This document shows, in pieces, positions 36,528 to 52,155 of a stretch of DNA of 64,000 nt. The notes beneath the pieces are model-generated. The model saw nothing but the letters and a program-made list of their open reading frames with translations, was not told the origin of the DNA and did no database searches. A program made the translations under genes and the position numbers. Source of the DNA: Seriola aureovittata (Eukaryota > Chordata > Actinopteri > Carangiformes > Carangidae); assembly GCF_021018895.1 (NCBI RefSeq), contig NC_079375.1, positions 4,865,560 through 4,929,559 of the forward strand, in the 5' to 3' direction. Numbering within the stretch: position 1 is the first letter of the stretch; every line of letters starts with the position of its first letter.

Positions 36528-39480
36528 ATTTTGAAACTAAACTCCTCACATAAACAGTGTGGTATGCTGACCCGGGAGAAACATTGGTCACTGCCTGTCT
36601 GCGCTCTGTGGTTTTTGGCCACGGCCGCCTGATGCTGAGGGTTTTGATGGCTGTCGCTTTTGGGAAAAAGGCCTGATGAAATTTTGCACTTTCTCCACAG
36701 TTCCTGAAGCATGTAAGTGAGGAAAATGTTTGAGGCTGCAGTTTCTTGACCAAAAGAGAGGGGAGAGTTGAGACGTGTTTTGGATTACACAGCTGTGTAG
36801 GCGAAAGTGAAGTGGTTACTTCCCTTCTTTTGCTGACAGCCTTGCATGGACCATGGTTTAGTGCAAGACAGGTCTGCAGGATCTGGGTTTTCCAGAATCA
36901 GGGTCTCTTTTGCTTGCAAAGTATAATTCAAGAAAGGGAATTTGTGTTGGTGAGACTGTTGCATTTGTGTGTCTGGAATAACATTAAATTTTTTTGCTGC
37001 TATTAGGGTTTCATTTTCCACTTTTAATTCCTTAGTTTCCAATATTTCTTCGGTGAGACATGGAAGGCCTGTGTCCATAATGATTAAGTGTTATAGATTG
37101 TGAAAAGAGTCCAGAACTGTATTTTAGAAATGTATAGATGGTATTCAGTGAACCAAACCAAACACATCAAAAACACATATGGGACATATGGGACTAGATT
37201 GTATAATAACAGACTGTAAAGACTGTAAAGATCTATCTATTTGAAGTTAACCAACATCAAATAAAGAAATAAGCAGTTACTGTTGGCAGATAAATCTACA
37301 ACTTCAACCAAGACATTTGTGTAGCCCAGTGGTTCTCAATCCAGCCCAAGGCTCCCTTCAAAGCCAAGGAAAATCTCCACAAATTACAGTGTTTCCTCCA
37401 GGATGGAGTCATAGCAGTTGTTTTTTTTCCCTTTATATTAACTTGTGATTAGCTAGCTAGCTGTCCTTTTTGCATCACCACACTGTTGTATTATCAAACA
37501 CTGACATTTTCAGTGATGAAATACCTAAGGGAATCTTATCCAAAAGATATGTAATGTAATATCTCTGTGACAGAGTCTGTCAATTGTCTTTGAGATTGAC
37601 AGCTTTTGCGCATCACTTTGCTTGATATAAGGCCCGCCTCCAGGAAGAAGAAAACAGTCAGTGCAGGTGGAATACCTACTGGTTTTGTATAAGCATGGAT
37701 CCTCCAAGTGTATGTTTAGTTTAGTAAACTCTGTAAAACTCCCTGCAGACTGGCGGACAACAACACAACTTCATTGTTTGTGTTTTATAATATTTTGTGG
37801 ATACAGTTTTGTAGATCGTGACTTAGAAACAGTGTGTAATATGGATCAGTCATGTCTGGCATTTACCCAGTCCATATAATGAGGTCAGTATTGTGAAGTG
37901 GAATTAAAACATCAGTACCAACCCTGTACAAAATTCATTCATTTTAGTTAACTTTAAGACGGTACATAATGTCAAGGAATTCTGGCATCAGTTCAGCAGT
38001 TTTAGTCCTTTATGATGGTAAACAGAATATTTTTAGGTTGTGCAAAACAACCAGATTAGATGACATCACTTGGAGTGGCATTTCTGATATTTTTTTTATC
38101 CCCAATGATAAATCAGTTCATTGATGAAATAATTGGTGCATTAATTGGTAATGAAAAGAACCCTTAGTTATTCCAATTTAGAAAAAAAGAAAAATGACAC
38201 ACTACTCATGTGTGGCCCCAATTCCTCTTGTCTTGTCATTAACACTGTGCACGACGAGCAGTTTCCCCTTATGTTCAAATAATCAGTCCTGCTCTCTTTC
38301 ACTCAGTGTGTCTATTTTATTGATATATATGGTTTAGATTCCATGAATCATGAAAGAACACAAACAACGAGCAGCGTGGAGCTTGACATGAGGGAAAATG
38401 CTGTCTATTGATGTACTATAATTCTGTGTGAAATTGTAATGACTTGACGTTATTTAATGTGACGAGGGAATAAATCAAACGCTCCGTAGATGGATGCAGC
38501 AGCTCCGAAAGATTTATGTTTTGGAGTCGGTAGCCAGAGCTAAGGCAAGTGTAGTTGTTGGACAGCCACACCGCAAAAGCTCAGGGAGTTCTGATGAAAT
38601 AAGAGCGGGCGATTGCTGATGTGGCGCAAGCAGGGACTGTGTCTCGCTGAATTCAACCCCACCCTCCCCCAGCACACGCACCTCGAAGGATTAATTCCCC
38701 TTTGAGAGACCTCCGGTTCCCTCTCTCTGGCCCGGTTGCCAGCGTATTGTTCTAGCCGGGGTTATGATGATTTATGAGCTGCAAGTGACTGCTGAAAAGT
38801 GGACTGACTCACACTTTCCATTGTAATTTACTTTTCAATTATTGTTACTTTTATGATTTTTCTTCTCTTTGGCTGGGGTGTAAGGGAGGTGTGTGCGTGA
38901 AAGCTAACCAAAGTAGATAGAAAGTGAGAGGGGAGTTTTTGCACACACATAAACGCACACATATGGCCGCTCACACACATACACACTTTGCGTTTGTGTA
39001 TTATCAATGTATGTCCATAGCAAGTTTTGTTAAAAAATGCCAATATATTTGTCTTGCCATGCTTAGAGTATAAGATGATGTAGTTTAACACCCGACTAGA
39101 GTACATCACAAAGCAATTCATTAAGAAGGTGATCAATACATATCATGATCACAGCTCACCAAACTCAAAAATCTGCTTCCATTTTATTTTCTTTATAGGT
39201 TTTTCGCCCGTTGGTCAGAGAAAGTAAAACAATTGGCAGTGTGAACGTGATCAGATTATGTAATGATGTTTATGATATCTCAAAAGTGAATCGAATTATC
39301 AATGAATAAATAAATTATAGGAGAAAAAAATTGCAGCCTTCATCATAAACTGTAAAAGATTATGTTTGAAGTCCTAAACAGGAAGGTTGTAGTATGTTGT
39401 TAACACGGTTTCACAGACCAATCAACACCCATGTTTTCCTGAGGGAAGACCAACCCTGCTGATTGAGTATCACCTTTTCT

Positions 39481-39493
39481 GTGTGCGTGTGCG

Positions 39494-39524
<31 letters not shown>
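39481..39524 (+). repeat. GT/GC tract plus (GA)12
   Basis: GTGTGCGT units to 39500, then (GA)12 at 39501-39524: a purine-rich mirror-repeat tract next to an alternating one. Confidence 0.94.
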
Positions 39525-41024
39525 CGATGATGGGTGGCAGCGGTTCTCCTGTGGCAGGGTCAGGGCCGTTGCTTGTCAACAAACCTCAGCAATTAGCTTT
39601 GACTCGGGGCCATTTCATCGCTCACAGACAACAATTCACTCAACAAAACATCCAACAGGAACAACATGAAGTCCAGAGGGAGCGGCTGTCAGTCATACCT
39701 GTGCCCTCTCATGTTTACACGTTCACTTACATTCATTAAACAAAGGAGAGACACACTAAAACTGATGTGTGGTTTGTTTACTTGGCATTCATGTGTTTGT
39801 CATGTACTAAAGAAAATAACCTTGTCATGACATTAGTCACCAATAGGTCACTGTTTTTAGTTTGTTTTTTTTTTTACTTCCAGACGGCCTGAATTAGCAT
39901 GTGATGTCGTCTGTTACGCTTGACAAGAGGAAACAGGAAAGCTTTGCTCATCATGTTTTCTGGTGATTTTAGTCATTTGAGGTGTGAAAAAATGGCAGTG
40001 AAAACTCAAACTCATCAGCTCATCTGTAAAAAATCAAGAGGTGGGAGATGAACTTAAATGTGATTTCATACTTTAGTGAAATGAAGTAATACTGTAAAAC
40101 TGAGGGAATGAAAATAAGCCTGCGACCCTGTGAAACATCCTGCAACAATTTATTCAGCTTTTCTGATTGAGCCTGAGTTTCTTGCCGACTCCAAAGCAGC
40201 TTCTGCTCATAACGTATATCTGTTAAACCCTCGTGCTCCTGCAGCCCAAAGCTTGGTCTATTGTACTGTAATCTGACACAACAGGGCACCTCATATATAT
40301 TTTGAAATGATGATGTATAGCAAGACAATACTTGATTTTTTTTTTTTAAGGTCGATACAAATATCGATATTTGGAAATTTGACAAATACAATAAAAATAT
40401 ATCATCTGATGGTAAATTTGTTTTATTCTATTTTTAATTTTGACCTAGATACATACTGAGATACTGTACATATATAACTGAGCAGATACATACTGAGCAG
40501 TATAATTTCCTGTGCTCACCAGTAACAACTGATCATTTTACAAACTGTCTTATGGTATCAATACCAATATGTCTGCAGTATTGGTTTATATATCAGCCTG
40601 GCTGGTTTATCAGTCCAGCTGTGATGAAAAGATTATTATATGTTTTTTTAATGCATATTTTAGTGTGTTAAGTGTAGAATTATCCAGTAACTACTCCTCA
40701 TAACATTCTTGGACTTGAATTGGCAAAATTGCCATAACTTGTGTTTGACAGTTTAATTGAAACACATCGATGGTTCATTAGTTTTGTTTTTGTTATCTTT
40801 CATTTGTCTCCCTGAAACCAAAATGACAATATTTATTTCTGACAGCACTCAGAGCTTCATGTTTATGAAAAAAAAGAAAAATGAAAAGTTTATGAAAGAG
40901 ACAATAACACTTTCAAGTTTGTCTCTTTTCTGTTTCCTGCTGGCAAACATGTGTTTTTATGTCTCGGCACCGCTGACAACAGTGGCCTGAAGCTTTATGT
41001 TTCTAGTTTGTCTTACCCGCCATC

Positions 41025-41350
41025 CCATTCTCCTAAACGTGATATCTCAGCAACGCCTTGAGGGAATTCAAATTTGGCACAAATGTTGACGTTGACTCAG
41101 GGATGAACTGATTACATTTTTCTGGTCAGTGGTTAAAGGTTGAAACGCATTTGTGGCCATAACTCAAGAACACGTACGTTAATTATGACACAATTAAACA
41201 CAAATGTCTAAAAGATAGAATGAAGTGATGAAATTTTATATCCGAATGGTGAAAGGTCAGCTTCACTGTGACATCATAATGTTCTGCAAAAACATTATTC
41301 GGCGCTGTAACTGAAGAACAGAAGGAGAGACTGTGACCATATTTCCTGCG
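41025..41350. repeat. high-copy teleost interspersed repeat ('GATATCTCAGCAACGCC')
   Basis: Ordered blocks 'GTGATATCTCAGCAACGCC', 'AATTTGGCACAAATGTTGAC', 'GACTCAGGGATGAACTGATT', 'GGCCATAACTCAAGAACACG', 'AAACACAAATGTCTAA' and 'CTTCACTGTGACATCATAAT' correspond to a repeat found many times in fish introns. No coding potential. The class is uncertain, probably a non-autonomous DNA element. Confidence 0.72.
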
Positions 41351-42490
41351 GCATACAACCACAGAACAGTAATTGGAGTTTGTTACAAATTCCTTATTGC
41401 CATGTACTCATCTCCATATGGAAACATACACTGTATGCAGATTATCTCATACATACAAATACTGTGCGGAAAACAATGTAATGCAAATGATTTAAACGCC
41501 TGTGTTGCTTGGAAATAATTGGATGATGTGAAAGTTATGAGCTCCCTGTAGGCAAACAGATTTTCCAGTGGTAGAATCATGACAGTTTAATGTCATAGAA
41601 ATGTAATATTCTGATGTTTTGAAGAGAAAAGTATCGGTGGGAATGTACAAATGCTATGAAAGAGGTGTCCAAAATAAGATTAGGATCGGGTATTTGTGCA
41701 GATGAAAGGTTTGTGGATTATTAAAACTTGGAAGATTCTCAGGTTTAAACGGTAATATTCGATATCTTGGGGGTCTCTTTGGACTTTCGTTGCATTAACA
41801 ACCACATCATATCTACTGTACTGATTGTTTTACAACCTTGATGATTAGCAGTGATTATTTCTAGCTTTCGGGTATCAGATGGGCTCAGGCTTTGGAGGCG
41901 AGAGCACATTTACAGTGCTCACCGCAGCTGAACTGATTACCATGTTCTCTAATAACAACCACATGGGCTGTTACAGTACTTGGGGCAGGGGGAGGAGGTG
42001 GTGGTGGTGCTGGTGGTGGGGGGGTCTTCTTCAGTAGTGTCCTCAGGGAGCGGGCCGGGGGGGGGGTTTGCTGACTCAGCTGTTGTGTGCTGAACTGAGC
42101 TTTAATGAGGCAAGAGTGGAGGACTCTCTAACAAGTCACACACACACAGGAAGTTTTATATAGACATATATATATATATATCTATGCACACATAAAACAC
42201 ACAATCGCAGACGGACACACAACCCGTCCGACTGCCTTCTCGTCTGTGTCTCACTTAAACTTCACCTTTTTCTCCCCCTTCTTCTCCTGTCTTTCACACA
42301 CTCTGCACATCTCTTTAACACACACACCCTCCACAACCCCCCCACCCACCCCTTGCCTTTTGACCCTTTTATTATCCCCATTACTATGTGTACAGATTAG
42401 CCCCAGGCTGCAGAGACCTCTAATTTGAAGTAAATACATGCACATTTATGTAAAGGGGGCTAATGGGGAAAAAGGAGACTTGAGGTCTGT

Positions 42491-42838
<348 letters not shown>

Positions 42839-45124
42839 CCTCCAGAGCCTGTTCCCCTCACCAGGGAGCTTGTCCAGCGCGCTATAAAACTCCACAGCTC
42901 TCAGACTAAATGTGGCTGAAATGAAGGTTTAATGTGCTGGAAAACTGTTAGTTGCATTTGAATGGTGTGGGTGTATGTGTGTTGTAATGGATTGTGTGGG
43001 TGTCTCTGTGTCTCTAAATGTAATTGTGTGCGTGTGCATGCGTTTCTTTGTGTGTAATAAGTGTGTTTTATTGAGCTCGTTGCATTTTCTTTTTTTAATT
43101 AATGAGAGTGAATGGACTCAAAATGTTGATCTTTTCTGTTTGCACCTTTTTATCTTAAGATTAATCAACATGGTGTGTGGAAGCATATTTGTAATGTAAC
43201 TGTGCAGTGGTTCCTTTGCCTTTATATGTAAAAGGATAGGCATTAACATTCAATGAGCAGGAGCAATAGAAGCACATATTTGTTCAGTGGTGCTCAGGTT
43301 ATAAATTCGTCAGTGAACAATGTGTTTCCCATTGAGGCTTGATCACATGATCAGCAAACAACAATATGGAAGCAGAAAGCTTAGCATCAGCAGTACAGGC
43401 AGGAGTATTGGGCCTATGAGCAGCAAAAGTCATTCTTATTCATATGAAGTCTTGGTTCTTGCTTGAGGTTGCTGGAGTTGAATGTGCTACCACTTTCTGA
43501 TTGTGGTGCGTCATGACCGTCACTGAGGAAATCCCAAACTGTGCATTATCCAGTTCAGCTCTCCAGTAATTTAGCATCACACCTTTATAAAGTTTGGCGC
43601 TTTGAAAACAGATTAACAAAAACAAACAAAAAAAGTAGTAAAGACACTGGATCCTACAATTCCCACAATGCAACCAAGCATCTTTTCATTAGTCCATCCC
43701 TGGCTGACATCTTTTAAGCTCTATACCTAAAGTTGGTAACACAATCCCTCTGTTTGTAGCGTCTGAGCCACATGATCACTCTGATGACATCGTCAGATGT
43801 GACTAAACACAGCTTCCACACATGAATTTATTTTCTTTCATTGGTTACATTTAGTTTTGTCACAGTTTTTTACCTGCTAGGTGCAGTCCATAGACGTGTT
43901 AGTGTTATCTCTGGCCACCTGTCCATCTTTTTAATTCCACTTATTAGAAACGTAGAACTGTTTCAGCTCAGATCCAGCTCTCAGTACACTTCCAGATATA
44001 ACAATATTTGTCTTTGAGTCAAAATGGAATCGATAAACTCTCTGTTGTTCACATGTGGTCTATCTACTTTTACAGAGCAGTGAAAATATTGTGTCTGGGT
44101 CTGTTTTTGATCAGCGTCTGGTCAAAGTTTTCTTTAACGTTCAGGGTTGTTCTTTGGTCAGGATCGTGTGAATGAAGCCAGATGAAGTGCAGTGATATCT
44201 TGCAAGATGTTTGAGCTGTGGAACATCCTCATTTAGTTTTTAATGCGGATGAGATGTTGCGGGTCGGGGATGGACCTTTTGAGCGGGGACATTATCACAG
44301 TCAAGCCTCTACATCAGATCTCACCATGAACATCCTCTGAATTGGCAAATGTTGGATGGATTTTTCATTTTCTCCTCGGCTAACTGAAGCCAGCTGAACA
44401 CACACGCAGGCCTGGTGGGAGTCGCAGAGGGACGGCATGAATCTCATCTTTAATCTAATAAAGGGACTCAGTAGAGGCTGGAATTAATCAAATCTGTGAG
44501 GGAGAGGATCTTTCAACCTAAAGATGTGGAGCAAGGAGGCTCTTTGAGTGAGGAGAGGATATGATTGAACATAATGAGCACCTCAGGGTCATAACATAAA
44601 ATAGAAGGTTTAAATCACCTCCATATTCTTTTGCACTGTATGCGGTCCTCAGGCGTTTAAAGGACCACCATGTGTAGTTATGATTTGGGCATCACAACTG
44701 ACTGGACCGGTTCCATTCCAGTCTGGGCCAGCTGGTGCTGATGGCTGGCCATAAAATCATATCGTATGTTGTTTTAATGATTTTCATTTGCCTCCTGATT
44801 CGGTTGTTCGACATTCTCATTAAGTTCATTTTCTAAGAGTTTTATGTCTAGATAAAAAATCTGTGTATGTTGGTGGAAGTAGACATTTTATGTGCCATGT
44901 CTCGGTTGGCCTCTAAGAGTGTGATCAATTAACCCTCATAAGGTCTTTGAACTATTTTATGCCAGTTTTTGACTTATTTTTTCATGGATAAAGTAAAATT
45001 ATGTGGAGAGTAAATCTTATTCATATAATCTCAAATACAGTTGTTCCCTTCTTTTTAAATCTCTTCAATATTTGGGCTATTAATGCTCTGTTGTGTTATT
45101 CATTGCTGGGTTTTTCTCACATTT

Positions 45125-45823
<699 letters not shown>

Positions 45824-46275
45824 TAAAGGGATCATTACCTAAAGATACAATCAGGAACTAACCAGATTAATAATCGAGTCCTATTTTCCTCTTAAATTAC
45901 AAATCTGTCATCTTCACTGGCATCAAATATCAGCAACTGCAGTAGTACACAGCAAACCCAACAAATTACCCCACCCCGGCCCAGCGGTACCTTCGCCCTG
46001 TCCATAAATTCTGTTAATTGGACAGGAGGCCCTTTTTTTTCCCGGGCACAGATAGCCGTTTGATCCCCGGCCAAAGTGGCTAATTGGTTCTATTTGCTGC
46101 CTCCTAAATCAAATCTGACGCTGAGCCCGTCCACCTTTGCAGTTTTGCTGGCCAAGACACTTCTCCCACTGTAATTACGGTGAGTTTGAAAACTGCGTCT
46201 TGTAGGTGATTTGTCCATTTGGATCAAGCAAACCCTTTTGCACACAAGCAGAAACAGAAGCAAACAAGCATGCGT

Positions 46276-46278
<3 letters not shown>

Positions 46279-46332
<54 letters not shown>
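46279..46332 (+). repeat. (CA)27 microsatellite
   Basis: Perfect CA array preceded by TGCGTGCG, 530 bp into the intron after the first pard3 exon. Confidence 0.96.
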
Positions 46333-46336
<4 letters not shown>

Positions 46337-46941
46337 CAAACACATGCTCTTACTGTGTCACTGTTACTGCCTCTTCTTGCCCAAGTATTTCTCCTATTGT
46401 GTCTTCCTGGGCCGCTCTGGATTTGGAGTCTTGTGCAATGAACGTATAAAAGCGGATCGATCATGATGAACAACGTTATTCAAACAATATGTTTTCTTCA
46501 GAATGGGGTAATTTTCGATTAACATTTGCAGCTGGGATTGATTTTTGTTAGCAGACATCTTTTGTCTCCACTAAATTCTCGTTATTATCGTTTTTTCTCT
46601 TTACCAGCAGCAGACTTTCCCCAGGACTTTAGTTTGAGTTTCTTCTTGTTTACGTCTTTGCCAATTTTCTATAATTAGTTCCCTTTCATATGGTTGAAGG
46701 ACACTTGTTAATTTTATGTGTTAATTGGCACCAGATTTGACACAATTAAAATTAACTAAAAAAAAAAAAAAAAGCAAATATGCTTTTGCAAAATCATTTA
46801 TTACTGAAAAATTGAATTTTTAAAGAATAAACAATGAAGCAGAAGTAGGTTAAATTCTTGTATGTGATTAGCTATTCTATGAATATACAGTACATACATG
46901 TGATAAATCACTTAATCACTTCAAAACTCCACTTGCATAGT

Positions 46942-46986
46942 GCTCTGTGAGCTCTGTGAGCTCTGTGAGCTCTGTGAGCTCTGTGA
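46942..46986 (+). repeat. 9-bp tandem repeat, five perfect copies
   Basis: Unit GCTCTGTGA repeated five times without error, each junction creating a GAGCTC hexamer. Not related to the dinucleotide arrays around it. Confidence 0.96.
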
Positions 46987-47259
46987 GCGTGGTTTCCACT
47001 CCATTTCTTTTCACGCACATGCAGCTAATGTAGACTTAAATTTGTGTTGGAAGTCAACAAAATGCCACATAAACCAACACCAGACAATACAGAATACTAA
47101 GGGGGTTTGAATTATATCGTTGTATTTTATGTTTCGGATGTAAGCCATGCTGCCATTAAACAGCCGTTCAAAGTTTTATTTGAAACATACCAACGTGCAA
47201 TGTACAAGAAGCAAAGCAGGGAATTGAGGGTCAGACAGCAACATAAAACAACAACTTAT

Positions 47260-47322
47260 TTTTTGATATTATGAAAAATATTGCACATGGATGGAAATAT
47301 ATCATGATATATTTTCCACAAC
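47260..47322 (+). repeat. ATATTGCATATG repeat, copy 3
   Basis: 'TATTATGAAAAATATTGCAC' then 'ATGGATGGAAATATATCATG', the same core as the 6.05 kb copy. Confidence 0.58.
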
Positions 47323-47603
47323 TTGTAGGGGTCAACTCTAAATAGTAATAATAGATTAATAAATAAAAGTTTACCACAGCATCCACTACCAGCTGATGTT
47401 TGATTGTCAGCTGATCGAGATTCGGAAGCCTCAGCTTTCCTGTATTTTGCCAAAGGTTATTCCTATGATACACTTTGCTTTAAGTATTAATAAATATGTC
47501 TTATTCTTAACATTTAGCCTTTAGCTCCCAACTTAGTTCAATAGAAGACGTTTCAATTAAACGTAACTCTCTTTCCTTTCTCCAAGCACACACAAACATT
47601 AAC

Positions 47604-47781
<178 letters not shown>

Positions 47782-49330
47782 CATTGAACAAAAAGTTAAA
47801 AACAAACTATTTCTTTGCTAATAAGGATTGTTAATTAGCACTAAAAATACTCCACTGGTTGCATGAGTATGGCTTATCCACTAATGACCCGTGAACTGGC
47901 ATTGATTGACACAGCCGCCACCAAAATCTCATTTTCTGCCTCTGTCTCACACACACTCACACAAACACACACAGACATACAGAGCGAGGGAGGTCACTCC
48001 AGTCCTAATTGGATTTCTGGATGAGATGCTGAATATGAATTTGCAGTAAGAAATGGAATCTCGGGCATAATCGCACCTGCCAGTGACGTCCAATTTAACC
48101 GCCTCCTTAATAAATTCTAACCCTGCTTAATTGATGACACAGAATCTCATCAGATGAATTTTAATGGGTTTTAAGAGAAATGTCTGACATGGAAGAGAAG
48201 GAATTTGATTAATTTTCTTTTTCTTTTTCTTTTCTTTTCTTTTTTTTTTTTTACATGAGCGCCTAATGAGAATAGCTTTCAATCACTGATTCATGTTGGA
48301 CCAAACGAGAAGCGTTGGACTCTGTGGGTCTGTGCCAGTTTTCTTGTTAGGCCCATAAAGTCAAAAGAAAATTGATTAAGCTTATTAGACAGAGAGCTCC
48401 ATTGAAATTCACAAATGTACTGATGTTAGTTTCTTGGCTTTGTTAAACCCCAAACTCTGCAGATGAGAAAATGCTGATTAAAGGACAGTTAAAGCCACTG
48501 TACTGAACATGTGAGGCTCTCAGATGCCAGTTTAAAAAGTTAATTTCCAAAATGCAATAATTATTATTGGAGAAAAGTCGTACTTGAAGTTCATAAATTC
48601 ATTTTTATTGATAAAATATAATGAATTCAGTAAAAAATGATCCTGTTGCCCATAATCCATAATACTTTAAAAGAGCTGGAGGTTCTGTCGCTACAAATGT
48701 TGTGGTGTTGCTATTCACTCTTCATATTTGTGTGATAAAACTTTTATTTGGAAGAAAGTTCTAAGTTAATAACTACAGTGTGTCGTCATTTATCAGAAAA
48801 GAAAAGTTCAAAATCATCACGTTTTGTGCTACAGAGATATGGCAATGGTAAGTTCGAAGGCATTAGCTGGCTCTTTCATTGATTTATTTAATTTAATTTA
48901 ATGAGAAACTTTGTAGCATTTTATTTTTTTAAATGAACCCAATTCTCTACAGTATTAATGAGAGGTGCAAGTAAGGGAGAAGCTGCAAATTGTGCTTAGT
49001 ATATTCTAAAGTGTCAGTGTGCATGGTGAGTTTGCCTGTGGGCACTGTTCTCCCACAATGCAGTGCACAACTGAAATAGACTGAATGAAAGTGAAAATTT
49101 TAAACAAATTGTAGAAAAGGAGTGAGATTCTGTGGAAAACAGATAAAACGTTGTATAGAATATTTACAATAATTTGATAAAAGAGAAGAAGATATTATTT
49201 CTCCTTAGCAGTTTAAATGACAGGTGGAACATGGTGGGATGTTGTGATATACAGGAGAAACTAGGTTATTTTATATGTCAGGACAGTATATTATCATGTC
49301 ATGGCCGCTCACCAACTGTTAAAGGTCAGC

Positions 49331-49647
49331 TTGAAGGGGAACTCCACCGATATTTGTTTTGTTCTTTCACAAAGCTGGGGGATCCACAAGAGGTCGATTA
49401 GAAGAAACAGTCAAAATCAAAGCAACAGGGTTTTGCAATCCAATCCATTTGATCCATAGTATGGATCAAACTCTCAAGACTTTGGATCATACATTCCCCA
49501 TAATGCAACTCAGTAGCTTGTTTTTGTTAGAAACTCTCTGCATGGTAAATGCCCTTGTCTTTTAAACCCCACACCTCCAGTAATGGTGTAATTACAGACT
49601 TTCTGTATTTGATCGTCATGTGGAAAAGTGGTGGATCTGCCCTTTAA
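49331..49647. mobile_element. MITE with TTGAAGGGGAACTCCACC-type ends
   Basis: The left end TTGAAGGGGAACTCCACCGA pairs with the right end, whose reverse complement is TTAAAGGGCAGATCCACCAC: imperfect inverted repeats around about 317 bp. The interior includes 'CCCCATAATGCAACTCAGTAG' in the form CCCATAATGCAACTCAGTAG and 'TTTAAACCCCACACCTCCAG', which I recognise as a common fish repeat. The open frame 49359-49565 lies within it and is not a gene. Confidence 0.72.
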
Positions 49648-50075
49648 CTGACCTCAATAAACACCGGGGGATTTTACTTTTCGCAGTTAATGCTCTGTTA
49701 ACAGTTAAATAAGACAGAACTCCTGCTGTGGCCACCAACCTAGAACGGTAGTTGTTATTGAACTATGTTTGGGGTTATTACCAGCCAATCAGAAACAAGT
49801 ATTTTCCACAGCTATGAAACTGTACACTACGCAGATTAATACGCTGCTTAAATAGAATTGGCATATGCAGCTGGAGAGGGGCGATCCTATGCCCTAATGC
49901 CTCCTGGGAGTTGGAGTTGTTTAGGTGGTGTTGAGACCTGTCAGGACAGCCTGCACCCTGTCCGCTCCTGAACTCCATCTCCCAGAGCGCCGCTGCCCCC
50001 CACAGCTCCGAGCTGTTTAGGTCCCACGCTCTGGGTGACCCAATAACATCAGTCAGCCAAGTGCATGAGTGTATT

Positions 50076-50077
<2 letters not shown>

Positions 50078-50120
<43 letters not shown>

Positions 50121-50176
50121 CATGCACACACATGCACACACACACACACACACACACGCACACACATGCACACACA
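50078..50176 (+). repeat. CA array with regular GCACACACAT variants
   Basis: Pure CA to 50113, then variants GCACACACAT repeated in tandem (50114-50140) and again near 50158-50175. Confidence 0.93.
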
Positions 50177-50337
50177 TTTCCAGATTCTCAACAAATACTG
50201 TAGCTGTTGGCTCAGATGTGTCCAAACACTCAGATGTTTCCAAACACAAACACATCCACGAGCTTGTGTGCACACAAAATACTGACTCATCACCAACACA
50301 CATCTTTTACACACCCAGTTGGCTGATGCTTCACAAA

Positions 50338-50366
50338 CCCCCCCCCACACACACACACACACACAC
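50338..50366 (+). repeat. C9 plus (AC)10
   Basis: Poly-C passing directly into an AC array. Confidence 0.92.
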
Positions 50367-50517
50367 TAGTAATTGTCCACACACACAGAGAACCACGTCA
50401 GTGTGGAAAAAATGCACATACTGCTAAACAAAAGTATTATGTTCAGTATTAGTGTTGAAAGACACACACAATGTTCTACAGACTCATCAGTTTATCACAC
50501 ATAAACATGGACACACA

Positions 50518-50521
<4 letters not shown>

Positions 50522-50575
<54 letters not shown>
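50522..50575 (+). repeat. (CA)27 microsatellite
   Basis: Perfect CA array, the third within 500 bp. Confidence 0.95.
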
Positions 50576-50577
<2 letters not shown>

Positions 50578-51411
50578 TGGACACAGTTAATCTTGTCATG
50601 CACTTACTCTCACAATACACACACAGTCAAATAAGCGTTGACTCAGACACACACTCCTCTCTTTGGAAAGATCACAGTGTTTCCTGTATGAACACACACC
50701 ACCACCATCAAAAACATCTGAAACGGCACAAAGTCCTGGAAGAGAACATGGGAACATGACACTTGGCATTGTTATCCGAAGAAGACGCTCCAACTTTTAT
50801 AAGAGTTTTGTTTACACTCCATCTCTCTTGCGTGTCCCGCCGGGTTCGGCCGCTCAGATCTCACCCATGGGATTCTGCAGTGGGAGATTTGTAATGTCTT
50901 AGCACTGTATCTTGTGTACAACTGCAGTTCTGTGGCGTTGCGTGCACGTTCCTGTTGTTGGGAGTCGTTATTTGGACCTTGGCCCGCTTCCCACACACTG
51001 CAACTTTTAAACAGTTTTAATGGAAGGCATCCACTTACTCTGTTTCTCAATAAGCTTTTCCTCCTGTTGTTGTTCCCACACAGTCTGCGGCGCAGCCTTA
51101 TGAGGCACTGACGGTAAAGTCGAAACCGGAGCTGCCAGATGTGACTTTCACTGATAGATCTGATTTAATTCACAACGGGATGATAATGGGATCTCAATGA
51201 TTAGCTGCCTTTATTAGCCGCCATTGTTTGAGCAGCAAAATTTGTATGAGCATATTCACATCAATCATCCCTAAAGATAATATTAAACCCTTGTCCTGAG
51301 TCCTAGCAGCTTTAATACACTTTCCCATCAAACAATTTAAAATAAAATATAGTGATATAATTTCCTCTCAGAGCTTAGCCCTGGATAGGGGAAATCAGAT
51401 TATCCTCATAA

Positions 51412-52155
<744 letters not shown>

